Shown piece after piece: positions 41,801 to 57,794 of a DNA stretch of 64,000 bases. The stretch is from NCBI RefSeq assembly GCF_029227915.1, contig NC_079878.1, positions 13,516,001 through 13,580,000 on the forward strand, written 5' to 3'. Origin of the DNA: Hydractinia symbiolongicarpus. Lineage: Eukaryota; Cnidaria; Hydrozoa; Anthoathecata; Hydractiniidae. Each line of letters starts with the position of its first letter. The stretch's first letter is position 1. The translations under genes were made by a program, and so were the position numbers. The notes under the pieces were generated by a model, which did not search any database, was not told the origin of the DNA, and was given only the letters and a program-made list of their open reading frames with translations.

Positions 41801-44049
41801 ATGATTTTGATATGCCATCTTGGCTGTTATTAATGAAGATTTATTAGAGAAAATAGTGATTTAACTGAAGAATTGTCCAAAATTGTTGAAGAAATAGTTG
41901 ACGACCCTTCTGAAAGCTGTTTTTTCTGTGATATTTGCTCTAAAACATGCAAAATAAAACGGGGACTCACAAGACACCGAAATGCGAAACATCGTCAGCC
42001 ACAGAACCAGTTAAATGACGACAGCCTCACTACTGCTGAAACCAAGCTCAATCCATTATATTTGAAGAACTACACCCAATTAAGTGCAAGTAAACTTTCT
42101 AAAGATGATCCGGCCGGCCTCCTACAAATCTGTGTCCGAAAATATTGTTTTCAGCAATTTATCAAATTGAAGCTCTATTCTCCTTGGTTTTGAAGTGGCT
42201 AACTATGTACTTGCTCATCTCACTAATTTAACTGTAAAAGGAAACACTAGAATTTTTTTCCTATGTGAATTTTAATTGAGCGGTTACCCTATATCGTCGC
42301 GTTAGATAAAAAAATCAAGAAGTATGCTTGGGGTTCAAAGTTTGGACATCTTATTAGCTGAAAAGTCGTGTCTTGTGAAAGATGATAGAAATTCTGATTT
42401 AGTAAATATCAAGGACAGAGGAGGGTTATGGTTCTATAACCGATGATGTTTTCGGAATTTTTTGTTGTGCAGAACTTAAAGTTCGTGCTGCGACAGCTAA
42501 TTTTCAACACACAATTGATAGTAAGAAAATTATTTTAGACTTTCTTGAGAACCCTGTTGTGCTTTGTATTACAACACAATAACATCACATCAAATAAAAA
42601 AGTCACAAAAAAATTAACAATGAACTTACTCGAGCATCTATCATGCTTTATGTTCGTGTTCATGTTTTTTCATTTGTGAAAGTTAAATGTGAGCTACACA
42701 AAATTCCATCAAAACAGAAAAAAACTCGATCTCTACACACTGAAATCAAAAAATTTTCAAGCAATCTTTTAGATGGACATTTACGCTGAGAGTCCAGAAC
42801 AGTGACTATATTTCAAAATATTTTTTTATTAATGTTTGTGTTAAGCAGCTTTAAATTGATATTACCTGTCATCATTTGAAATACAGTGCTTATTCTTGCT
42901 TATTAAGCCAATTTAATGTTTTTTATAAATGTGTGGCTATAAAAATAACCGTTTTTGGTTTCTTCTTTAATTTTTTATTTTCCAACCGGTGATTTTGAAG
43001 GGGTTTTTTATTATTTGATCTGCAGAAATCATAGAAATTGGTGCTTTAAGTTTGGCGGGTGAAATGAAATTGTCCCTTTTCCTTTTCAAACTTAGGCTTT
43101 CTTTTGACTCCAAACTAACACATTCCAAGCATTTTTCAGAAGAAGGTGGAATAAGAACTATGCAATTTGGAGATTGATAAAATTTGCTTTGATGAAGAGG
43201 TGCATTAGTGGTATCCTTGATGTTAAATACTTTTGAAACACAGTGCTCAAGACAGCTACCAGCAAAGTGGTCTGTCAAACCTGGGCATAATTTCAAATCC
43301 ATAATTAATCTTGTTAAATCTGCGATTGTAATAAGTTTAAGTGATTGAGAATAAATGTTGTGTTTAGCAGGAACAGACCATAATAAAACACGAACAGTAA
43401 AAACAAAATTATTATCAACATAATCTCATACTTTGGAACTGAGTGGATAGCATCATGACAGGCAAAAGAAGCACAATCACTTGTAGAGGTAAAACTACAA
43501 CCAACTAAATAACTGAGTTTTGAAGTAAAATCTGTAAATGACTTGTACCGATCAGTAATAACATTTTCCACTGGCCCAATTTTTTTCTGCAAAATTAATT
43601 GTGCTGATTGACGAGGCTTAGAAGATGTGGAGGATGAAGGAAAACTTTTGATAGGAAGGTTGCCACAATTTCTGATGGATTAACCAATGCAGCAAAAACA
43701 TGCATAAAATACTATGCTTTTCAGGTGTACCAAAATTTTTTAGAAAAGCTTTTTCCTGTCACAAAGCTTTTATTGAGAATTGAAAAAAAGATTATAAATT
43801 AACAAGACTGCCAATAACACACTAAATTTCCATGCGACAAGACTAATTATTTCTGTGCAAAATAAGAAACATTGATAATGCCCATGGTGAATACCACATT
43901 AAATTAAAAAGCACCAATAAGGACCTATAAGAAATTGTACTTACACTGGGTACGCAATCGCTTGAAAATTCATAATTTCCATGTGATAAAACTAAGCATG
44001 TTTTTCCCACAGCTTCATCTCCAACCATAACACACTTAGCCATAGCCAT
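38227..44049 (-). CDS. Divergent Cdc42-like Rho GTPase paralogue, 4 exons
   Basis: Exons, in transcription order, are 43945-44049, 41525-41594, 38746-38855 and 38227-38514. Borders are GT-AG, phases match, and the frame is open for 190 aa. The splice positions equal those of the canonical Cdc42 at 49902-51876. The P-loop reads GDEAVGKTC (Gly12 replaced by Glu). Residue 35 is Ser instead of Thr, Val36-Phe37 become Phe-Glu, and the effector segment after Tyr40 differs almost throughout. The G3 box DTAGQE becomes EVGQK, one residue shorter. By contrast the TQVD and CSAL motifs and the C-terminal KKKTCLIL geranylgeranylation box are kept. Such changes at Gly12, Thr35 and the G3 box in Ras-family proteins usually impair hydrolysis and Mg2+/effector binding, so it is probably an atypical GTPase or a pseudogene with an open frame. 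Intron 1 hosts mobile DNA. Confidence 0.8.
38861..41088. other. Intron 2 of the divergent Cdc42-like gene
   Basis: A large AT-rich intron. I see no nested gene. Sequence around 39690-40500 has many poly-T/poly-A blocks but no clear element ends. Confidence 0.45.
41089..41162. mobile_element. Degenerate mini-element in intron 2
   Basis: ACCAGGGTCTTGTTTAGCC at the left and AACAAACCCTGGGGACAAGG at the right are the inverted ends of the CCCTGGGGACGAGG family. No target duplication is evident. Confidence 0.55.
41767..42790 (+). pseudogene. C2H2-finger mobile-element protein remnant, in intron 1 of the Cdc42-like gene
   Basis: On the strand opposite to the host gene, frames shift between readable blocks: an acidic N-terminus from ATG 41767 ([15 protein letters not shown]), then [19 protein letters not shown] and [20 protein letters not shown] (about 41870-41995), which is one C2H2 zinc finger (Cys-X2-Cys ... 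His-X4-His). Later blocks are [19 protein letters not shown] (near 42190-42245), [18 protein letters not shown] (near 42425-42480), and a basic C-terminus [18 protein letters not shown] ending at 42790. I recall similar multicopy single-finger proteins in cnidarian genomes, probably transposon-borne, but cannot name the superfamily. Several frameshifts and stops show this copy is dead. Confidence 0.5.
42967..43680 (-). pseudogene. Unknown coding remnant, convergent with the C2H2-finger remnant
   Basis: On the minus strand a block of good coding texture starts near 43680 ([54 protein letters not shown]). After a hydrophobic AT-rich stretch that may be an intron, it resumes as [20 protein letters not shown] and ends ITGWKIKN at 42967. 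The Cys/His spacing (C-X2-C, CLEHC) hints at a metal-binding module. I do not recognise a family. Tail-to-tail arrangement with the plus-strand C2H2 remnant about 180 bp away suggests both could belong to one element inserted in this intron; that is inference. Intron phases across the hydrophobic stretch did not fit cleanly, hence pseudogene. Confidence 0.35.
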
Positions 44050-44625
44050 TGTGGATTACTAATTTAAAATTGTATTGTAATAAATTAAACTTATTATTAA
44101 CTAGTCCTTTCCTTCTTTTTTCATGAAAACTTGTTCTACAAAATATAAATAGTGTGGGTTAAGTAACAAATGAAAATTGTTTCTTCATCAACATCCATAT
44201 TTTCTAATTGAGGCGTTTTAAGTTCTGACAAGCGGTTCTCATGCAATCGTCAACACGTATATACTGAAAATCTTCAAATACATAATTTATCGCATTAATT
44301 TTTTGGGTTCAGTCTTAACTGATTAGGAAAAGCCATAAGTTCTACAACAGGAAATGATATCTATGAAATATATACCAATAATTTCCTAATAAAGAAATCC
44401 GCAACTTGACCTTAATTGCATGTGAACCTACAGTTCACCACATTTTAATTGCAATTGCTGAAGCTAGCACTTATACCTGTTGAGAGGCTTGAATTTTGAT
44501 ATAGCAGTATTCTAGTGTCAGTAGAAGCCCAATGTTTATCCAAATACAAGATGGTAGCCCAGTGTGAGGGGTAGACACAGGGAATTGACACTAGTGCTCT
44601 CCTTATCCCAGGCTCAATCACTTCA

Positions 44626-45103
44626 CGAGGGTGCCGATAAGCCGCATACGCCGTAAAAAGTGCGGGCGTTTTCGGGCGAGTTCGGCGTTTTAAAAAAAAT
44701 TCAAGTACTTGCCCGAAAAAATGCGCATAGTCCCGAACAATGCCCGAAAAAAAAAAGATTCACCATAAATGACTCTCAAAGAATTATTTAAAAAAGTATA
44801 AAAATTAAAATGAACTAACTATATGGTAGCTAAGTTCTTAAAAGAACTGTTTTTTATGGTTTTTGATAAGATTTACTTGATAAATAACTTATACATAAAC
44901 TTAATTACCTCCTTTCTCTTCAAGCGCGTTCTTTCAACTGTCGTCCGCTATGTTTATGTTACAAAGTGTTGCATTTCGGGAATGTTCCGTGCGTGTTCGG
45001 GAAAGTGCGGGCGGTTTCGGCGGACAACCGTCAATTTAATTCGAAAAGTCGCCCGAACTCGCCCTTATATATGCGGGCGTTTGCGGCTTATCGGCACCCT
45101 CTT
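44626..45103. mobile_element. Non-autonomous DNA transposon, copy 2, with 9-bp target duplication
   Basis: This 478-bp element starts CGAGGGTGCCGATAAGCCGC and ends GCGGCTTATCGGCACCCTCTT, flanked by exact ATCACTTCA copies (44617-44625 and 45104-45112). Subterminal sequence is rich in TTCGGGC / GCCCGAA motifs; the AT-rich core includes GTTCTTAAAAGAAC, matching copy 1 at 5011-5378 in inverse orientation. Terminal repeats here are longer and better paired than in copy 1, so this copy is younger or less deleted. Non-coding; ORFs within it are incidental. Confidence 0.85.
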
Positions 45104-45879
45104 ATCACTTCATGCATGGCATCATGTCTACAACTGTTATCGCACCAATCACTGCTACAAGCAACTATAACCTTCATATCAGCAATGATTGGGCCATCAT
45201 TTGACATCAGACAAACACCTAGCTATAGATAGAACCAGTATATTTTACCTCAGAGGTTCTTCTACGACGAACAACGATCAACCACGCTGGACAACCTACA
45301 ACACCACAGGGATGGATCAATTGGCATCAAAGGCGCAGGCTCGCTTATACCAGTGCTATACAATAGTTAGAGAGCTACAAAAGAAGGAAAGTTTTTATTT
45401 GGGTTAAGGAGTTACCAACTGGACGTAGGTACCCCCATTTTCTTTAGTTTGACAAGGGTTTTAATTGTCCTTTTGGTAAACCTGCTTGGTAAACTCCCTA
45501 ACCCACCAGAGGCATTGCAATGTGACCTCGTAGGAGAAGGAAGACACAATTATAAAATAAACAATATCTTTCTGTGCTCAAACGAGTTCACTGCCTTCCG
45601 CCATCTTGGTTTTTACAAAGTGTATGTTTTGCCGGTTGCCGATCGGTCCTAACATCACTCCCAATCATTCCTCAAACCATAGTTAATAGAAAAAACACTA
45701 TTAACTATGCTCGAACTCAGGGTTGCCATCAAATCAAGAACGAATACATTGAAGCTCTGTAGCTCTCTCACGGTTGCTACGTCGTGCAGGTGGGAGTGGC
45801 TCTTGCCTCGGTTGTTCTGCCCTAATGAATGGAGCTGTTAAATGGAGGATCGTTTTCAGTTCGGTGATTTTCAGGCTAC
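45104..45879. other. Intergenic sequence, nothing recognised
   Basis: No gene called. It could include the 3' part of the adjacent retroelement (minus strand), but no LTR was found. Confidence 0.4.
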
Positions 45880-47600
45880 CTATAGTTCATGCATATGTAA
45901 TATAATAATACTGACAGTTCTGGCTTTTGCTTGCGTTGATGGCACTATTTTCGCTGCAGGGAATCTGGAAAAATTATCTTGAACAACGAGAATATGTTTC
46001 TTATCAGGTATGGGACCAAAAAGATCAATGTTGACGTCTTCCCATGCGGTTTTGCTAGTTCTCAATGCAGTTACGGGCACTTTTCGTTGTTTTCTTTGTG
46101 AAGAGTTGGCATCCTCGACATTTGTTGATTTTCTGAGTTACCAGGTCATTATTTCTGGAAACCAGAAATGTGTTTTCAGCCTCCTCTTCAGTCTACTGGC
46201 TCCGGGGTGTCCACCTTTATCGATAGCAAGTTTCCACAACAACTTTGGTAGAATAATTCGTTCGTTCGTTCTTCAGGAGCAAACCTTCATCTAATTCCGT
46301 TAGATCGTCCAAGATTATGCAACACGGCTGCAGATCTTTGTCCTCTTTTAGAATCTTTCCGCGTTTGAGGTGCTTGCTTAGACGTACAAGCACTTCGTCA
46401 GCTTTTGTTTCTTCTATGATCTTTTCCATTGAAATGGATTCCAAGTAAGAAGAAAATTGCAATAGCCATACGGTTTCCTCCAATTCGTTGATTTTGTTTT
46501 GCCATTTCTTTGGAATTTTCTGGAGAGGAATAGCATGGCGTGACATGAAATCAGCGAAGCTTACGTTGCCAGGACGCTATTGAACTTCGAAATCAATGTA
46601 TACGATACGATAAGTTCAAACAGACCCCTTCCTTGTGCTGAAAAAAATGCTCATCAACGGCTTGCGGTCAGTTAGTATGATAGCTAATAGACCCTCCAAC
46701 GAGATAAGTTCGAAATCTTCTAGAGGCAAAATTTACTGAAAGTGCTTCGAGATTTGTAGGCACATCTATCTTCAATTGGCGTTGTTGCTCTGCTGGAAAA
46801 TAGATTGGTTTTGCATCTTCTGGGTCGCTTCCCTGTGCCATTATTGCGGAAACACAACTCACATGAAAAAAACAAAGCGAAGCGTCCTTACTTAGCGAGT
46901 TTTTCAGCTCTTCGAACTCACGCTGGCATTATTTTGAGCAGGTGAATTCAGCATCGCGCTTGGTTAACTGCAGCAAATGCACAGTTTTGGTAGCCAAAGT
47001 AGTTATAAATTCCGCATTAGACTGCATCATGCATAATAAGGATACAACCTCTTCCCTGCATCGCGGTTGATGGCCATTCTCGGGGCATTAACCTTCGTTG
47101 AATCTGGACGTATACCATCTTTTGTCACAATCATTCCTCAAAATGGTACCTCTTTCTTGGCAAACAAGCCCCTGTCTGTGTTGAGAGTCATGCCTGATTC
47201 TGATAGTCTCGATAGTATGATGGAGATAACTCTGTGGTGATCATCTCCCGTTTTAGTCCCGATAATGACTTCATCGTGGATTACATGTGCCTAAGGTATG
47301 TCTGCTAAGAGTGGATGCAATGCTCGGTGCAGCTCTCCCAATGGAGGCTTGTTCCTATCACCAGACGTTTCAAGCGCATCAACCTTCTGTTGGCGTGAAA
47401 CACCGTTAAACTTCCGCTACCAGGTGCAATCCTGAACTGATAAAACGCTGCTTCAAAACAGGATTTGAAAAATATTTGCACCCTGCAAGTTGTGCGTTAA
47501 CGTCTTCAGGTCTTGGAACAGGCAAATTAGTGTCTTTTATAGCCTTATTCGGTTCGTGCATGTCAGCAGTTCATCTCGGCGCAAGAGGTTGACTCTTTAA
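45880..47600 (-). pseudogene. Ty3/gypsy-type retrotransposon pol remnant
   Basis: Minus-strand blocks occur in Ty3/gypsy pol order, interrupted by stops and frame changes. The RT start has DMHEPNKAIKDTNLPVPRPE and FSNPVLKQRF near 47570-47450. The RNase H region has the AQGSDPEDAKPIYF type of block and FASRRFRTYL (46860-46690). A linker with VWLLQFSSYLESISMEKII and ELDEGLLL (46480-46270) follows, then an integrase core beginning AWEDVNIDLFGPIPDK and VVQDNFSRFPAAKIVPSTQA (46050-45920), with the first catalytic Asp. Protease, the rest of RT and the integrase C-terminus are missing or unreadable, and I found no LTR. It is a dead fragment between the two Cdc42 genes. Confidence 0.75.
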
Positions 47601-49059
47601 CTTAATTCTTTCCGTTTATGGCTTCAGGCACTTTAAACTTCTTTGCTTTAAGAGAGAAATTTTGCGAGTGAAAAAAATCGTGAAAACAAGGGGAGTAACT
47701 TTCGCGAATGGTCCTTGTTAACATTTTTCTCGGGAAATAAATTTCGCAAATGATCATTTCAATAATTGTTTGCGATAATTAACTTTTGCAATAACCGTAG
47801 GTCTTGATCATTATATTTTTAAGGAGGTACTGAAATAGTGTATTATATAGTTACCATAAATGTCATTCACAACAGAAAAAAACACATGATTTGGAATTGT
47901 TTTAAAAAGTTGGTTAAAAATTAATACACGAAATCTTAAACAATAAGGATAAAATTAATATGAAGGGGGGAAATTACTTCATAAGAGAAATTTTAAAATA
48001 AATCAAGAAATTCGCGAGAATTAACTTTCGCGAATAGCCTATTTCAGTACATTGTCAAAGAATAAAATTCGCAATTAAGCCTTTATTAATTAAGGCACAC
48101 AATTTTCCAATTCCTTATATACAATAAGACATAATTAACCCCTTTATACTGCTAAAATTGTTTTGTATATTATACCTTTAGTTTCGTTGCTTTTATTTTG
48201 AAGGTAAAAACGGGCCATTATCTTATTCCATAAAGGAACGTTTAAGTTTTTAATTTGTTTTTGCAACAAGCTTATAACTTAGAATATTTTACAGGAGAGA
48301 CGAATTGCGCTTCGGTACGGCAGCTTAGTATAATTCCATCATGTCAGTGTTGATTTTAAAGTCCAGACCGACTGGCTTGGTCTGCTCTATTAAAAAAACC
48401 CTTACTATAATTCAATTTTACATGTTGCAGTTATGATGACAAGAAAAAGGGTCCTGAACTAAGAATATTTTGATATTGAAAACATTCGTAAAGTCATAAA
48501 AATTTGATGTTTTCACATCAACAAAACACACATCAATCAAAACTTTGCAGAAGGACAACACAGTTAACCCAACAGATATGATAGATGGTTATAAATATAG
48601 GTATTGTTTACGTCATTATTTTACACATTTGCCAACCGGGTGGTTGAAAATCATAAAATACAAGTCTCTTTATTGTGACGTCTGATAGATCAATAAACAC
48701 AAAATAATTAAACAATGTTTACTGGTAAGTACTTTTTTTCTCTCGCTAAAATTTAATATATGGTTGCCACGAAATAATTTTTAGTTCGCCTCTCTTAAGC
48801 CTGCTTGCATTTTAATTTTGCGTAAGCTAATCCCAGCCTTATTTCAAATTTTAACGCGATGTTTTCACCGAATTATCTCTTAACATTTTACAGTGCTGAA
48901 ATAGGTAAGTTCCTAATGCTCTGTAACCGCCATTCCCTCTAGTCGGGACTACGGGAGGTGAAAGGGGGCGATCAGCGTTCCTCTAGACCTCGAACTGTAT
49001 TTTAAGGCGCATTGTTACACGAAATATATGCGTATGTTCCTGTATCCGCCACCAAAGAA
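47601..49059. other. Non-coding stretch with TTCGCGAA-type repeats
   Basis: From about 47640 to 48080 several direct and inverted copies of AACTTTCGCGAAT / ATTCGCGAGAATTAA-type sequence occur, like those at about 10405-10480, probably remnants of a foldback element. No gene seen. Confidence 0.45.
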
Positions 49060-49901
49060 CATTAAAGTTTAAAGAGAAAGAACAAGTAAGCTTTTATTAC
49101 TGTTTTTTATTCCATTGCACCAAGAGCTGTAGCGTCCATTTTTTAGTTACAACTAATTTTTGTTTGTATAATTTAAACATAAAAATCATAACGGTAGAAC
49201 GTTTAAGCACAACATATCGTAGAAAACAACTGCTGATAAACGTGGAGCACAACAGAGGAGGTTCACCTCCAAGAAGGAGAGAATAGTATCTTTTCGGTCA
49301 TATTAATAACGTGCTAACTAGAAATAAATTTATTTACACATCAATGTATGTCTTATCCATACGCACAAGCAAATAGAAGTCAAAAATCCACCTTCATTTA
49401 AGGAAATTTGAGGTGCAGTGTTCATGAAAAAATACTAACGGATAAAAAATACAAAACAAGAAAGCTGGAGAATAATTTGATTTTATCAGCGATGGTTTTT
49501 CTTAAAAAAATCACTTACAAATAGCGCTCATGTTACACAAATAATTTCCACTTTATGCGGAATTATAAAAATTATACATTATTTATGGCTTAGACAATTC
49601 CATTCATTTCGAAACCATTATTAAAAATCTATACGGAGTCGATATCACTTAGTTATTGTTCACCTAGAAGGGGGCTCTGACCACACCTTAAAGATATCAT
49701 CTGTTCGTAACGTATGCACCACATATTACCCCCAAACCAAAAAAAACGAAGCTACAACAGTGAATATGAATGGAAAATAGTAGAGTTTTGTTTACAGTTT
49801 ACTTACAAAAAACATGGAGAATCCTTTTTTTACGCGAAGGTAATGTGTGGTGGCATCATCATCTATATATAGATAGGTATATATATACAATCAGCGTCCA
49901 C

Positions 49902-55396
<5,495 letters not shown>

Positions 55397-55407
55397 AAAA
55401 ATAAACG
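55397..55407. repeat. Left target duplication of the MULE
   Basis: AAAAATAAACG, identical to 57432-57442. The last G may belong to the element, giving a 10- or 11-bp duplication, in the 8-11 bp range typical of Mutator-like elements. Confidence 0.8.
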
Positions 55408-55548
55408 GAGTGTATATTCTGCCGGTACCGGCGGAAATAGTAACACGCGTTAGTCGGACGGTACCGGCTGGTTAAGGAAGAAAATTATTCTGCCGGCAGT
55501 AAATTTCCCGCCAAATCGCGTACTTAACATCATTCAGACATAATCGTA

Positions 55549-57203
55549 ATGGCGGATGATGTTGATGGTGCATTTACTGTTGGTGAAAAGTTTGCGAGCT
55601 ATAAGGATTTATGTAATAAATTAGAACGTTTTAAAGCATCACACTTCATAGATTTATGGATTAGAGATTCTCGGACAATAAAAGCTTCTCAAGGGAGAGT
55701 AAAGAAAACACTAAATCCTGAGTTAAAATATTATGAGCTAAAACTGTCTTGTGTTCATGGTGGTCGTAAATTTCACTCAGAAAGTTCAGGAAAACACTCC
55801 TCGCAGTAAGTAGATATCAATAAGTTATTTATTTCTAGCTTTTTATTGAAAATAATTTCTGCATAGTATTAGTTTAGCAAGCTCTGTTCCTCTGTGTTCA
55901 CCTAGCCTAGCTAGCTACTGTTCTTTTTTCTTTATTGCAGAACACTGAAGAATAACTGCCCATTTAGTATCAAGATTAGGGCATCTGCAGATGGCCAAAC
56001 TTTAGAAGTAAAAGATATAGTTGATAAACATAATCATGAACTCAACCAGGTAACTGCTAGCTACACACAGTGGTACAATTTTTATGATAAACATCATTTA
56101 CCTTTATGACGTTTCGCCACCCTGTTGTGGCGTATTTCAGAGATTAAACATTGCTGTACACTGACAATTACATATAAATGACTACTATATAATAAATACA
56201 ATAAAATATTGAAACCTAATAATATAATAATAATAATATAATAGTAACAATAATAAAGTGTTCAGTCATATATAACTTAAGACGTAAAAATAATGTACAA
56301 AGTCAACTTAAAAATTGTTATGTTCGAAGGTATAGTTTAACGGAAAAACGGCATGGCTCTTGCCTTGCAGTTGCGGGTTCAATTCCTGCTGCCTTCATTT
56401 ATTAAATGTATATACATAATAAAATTAAAAGTAATCTTTTTAATATAAATTTGATTTTTAATGTTAATGTTATAATGTAATACATTTAAATGGTATATTT
56501 TTCATAGAAGTTGTTCAACCACTTGCCAAAACAAAGGCGTCTCACAGACCAAAGCAAGGAAAAGGCTAAGTACCTGCTCTCGATGAATGTCAACAAAAAG
56601 TTATTGCAGCAGGAACTCTCGAGAGAATGTGGGAAAGTTGTAACACTGCGAGATATTTCCAACATCGCTGCAGAAAACAAAAGAGAAAAAACTCGTAACG
56701 ACCTAAACTCAGTTGTAGATATTTTAACAAATAAATACGGTTGGTTTTACTTATTTATCAACTCTGTATTATGGGGCAGTTATTGTCTTCTTTGTTTCTC
56801 TTTTGGGTTTTTTTAGCCTTCATGCTTCTATTTTGAAAGAGAATTTCTAAAAATACAGAGGTTTAACTCTTGACTTACCAATTGATACTGTAAACATGAT
56901 TGCAATAAAATTTTCACTTTGTAAACAATTTGTAAATCTACTGTAGGTTGCACTGTTAGCATTCATGCTGATGAAGAAAAAAATTTGATTGGGATTTTCT
57001 TTCAAGATGATTTCATGAAAATTGTAACGGCAGCATATGCTGAAATATTTTTCATTGATGCTACATATAAGTTGACAGAACTAAAAATTCCTGTTTATTT
57101 GTTGGTGGTTGAAGATTCCATGGGTGGAACCGAGGTTGCTGCTGTGGGGCTTCTTGTATCTGAAAATGAGGATTATGTACTATATTTACTTTTTGCAAAA
57201 TAA
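55549..57203 (+). CDS. Short ZSWIM3/MULE-transposase-like protein, 284 aa, 4 exons
   Basis: Exons 55549-55805, 55941-56049, 56508-56739 and 56947-57203 have GT-AG borders and matching phases, giving 284 aa with no internal stop. Residues 10-120 form a FAR1/FLYWCH-like zinc-binding DNA-recognition domain with candidate ligands Cys68, Cys92, His116 and His118 (CPFSIKIRASADGQTLEV, DKHNHEL). Residues about 123-195 are a basic helical linker (HLPKQRRLTDQSKEKAKYLL, KKLLQQELSRECGKVVTLRD). Residues about 200-277 start the MULE DDE domain, with the first catalytic Asp in FFIDATYKL (Asp237) and PVYLLVVEDSMGG after it. The protein then stops, lacking the later acidic residues and the SWIM finger; ZSWIM3-type proteins are about 700 aa. 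It may be an internally deleted transposase or a DNA-binding-only derivative. Exon 3 lies downstream of a tRNA-like sequence. Confidence 0.75.
56326..56396 (+). tRNA. tRNA-like sequence (probably a pseudogene), in intron 2 of the MULE gene
   Basis: A 71-nt sequence folds with a fully paired 7-bp acceptor stem (GAAGGTA with TGCCTTC, one G-U), a 4-bp D stem (GTTT with AAAC) and a 5-bp T stem (GCGGG with CCTGC) around TTCAATT. The B box reads GGGTTCAATTC. The anticodon arm is poor: only a 4-bp GGCA/TGCC stem or a mismatched CATGG/CCTTG stem forms, so identity is uncertain (Lys-CTT or Ser-GCT are possible readings). Best taken as a decayed tRNA or organelle-type tRNA insertion. tRNAscan-type scoring would decide. 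Confidence 0.4.
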
Positions 57204-57244
57204 TACCTTTTTGGTGTATTTATCGTGATTTCCGTTATTACTGC

Positions 57245-57424
57245 CGGCAGACTAATATCTCTCTTTATTCTGCCGGTAGTTGATTACTGCCGGCAGAATT
57301 AATAGCCCCCTTTATTCTGCCGGTAGTTACTGCCGGCAGACTATCTCTCTTTATTCTGCCGGTAGTTGGTTACTGCCGGCAGAATAAACACCCCTACTTA
57401 TTCTGCCGGTACCGGCAGAATATC
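57245..57424. repeat. Subterminal repeat array of the MULE
   Basis: Four alternating inverted blocks of TTCTGCCGGTAGTT and TACTGCCGGCAGA, spaced by about 25-30 bp CTCTCTTTA / CCCCCTTTA spacers, end in the palindrome TTCTGCCGGTACCGGCAGAA. Such arrays may be transposase-binding sites (inference). Confidence 0.85.
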
Positions 57425-57442
57425 CACGTCCAAAAATAAACG

Positions 57443-57794
57443 ATGCGAACGGTGTAGTAGAATATTCTGCCCCCCTAGATTATTCTGCCCCCCCCGTAGT
57501 TGTGACTAATTACTTTTAGTAGCAGCTATTTGTCCGGCAAGGCAGTTCGGCAAGGAAGCGAAGGAAGGTTAGTTGAATGTCAAAAATAATCTCTGACTTT
57601 GGTTTTTTATAATACGAATTAATCAAATTGGTATAAAAAAGGAGTCAAAGATGTATTTAAAGTTAAAAATAGCCAAATTCATACTCTCTTAGGAAACGAA
57701 AATGTTGACTGGCAGTTAATGGAAAAGTTTTGGTTGTGGTCAGCTAGCTGCACAAGCTGATCTAGCTACCCTTGTTGTCTGTTTTTTATCAGAG
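57443..57794. other. Short C-rich sequence related to the downstream satellite, then unremarkable DNA
   Basis: AGAATATTCTGCCCCCCTAG and ATTATTCTGCCCCCCCC (about 57460-57500) are the inverse of the satellite core at 60.9-64.0 kb. The rest is AT-rich with no feature. Confidence 0.6.

Larger units (their letters stand above)
55408..57431 (+). mobile_element. 2.0-kb Mutator-like (MULE) transposon with palindromic ends
   Basis: The left end GAGTGTATATTCTGCCGG and the inverted right end GACGTGGATATTCTGCCGG match, and each continues into the palindrome CTGCCGGTACCGGC (55419-55432 and 57402-57417 region). An 11-bp direct repeat flanks the element. Near the right end, TTATTCTGCCGGTAGTT and CTGCCGGCAGA blocks recur four times (57245-57420), giving a subterminal array. 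It encloses a four-exon MULE-like gene in the sense direction. Ends, duplication and gene agree, so this is a single complete insertion, though the encoded protein is shorter than a full transposase. Confidence 0.88.

Noticed and set aside
43314-43440. Apparent transmembrane segment in a minus-strand ORF
   Set aside because: The hydrophobic stretch is AT-rich, ends in a CGCAG acceptor-like sequence and is more likely intronic than a real membrane helix.
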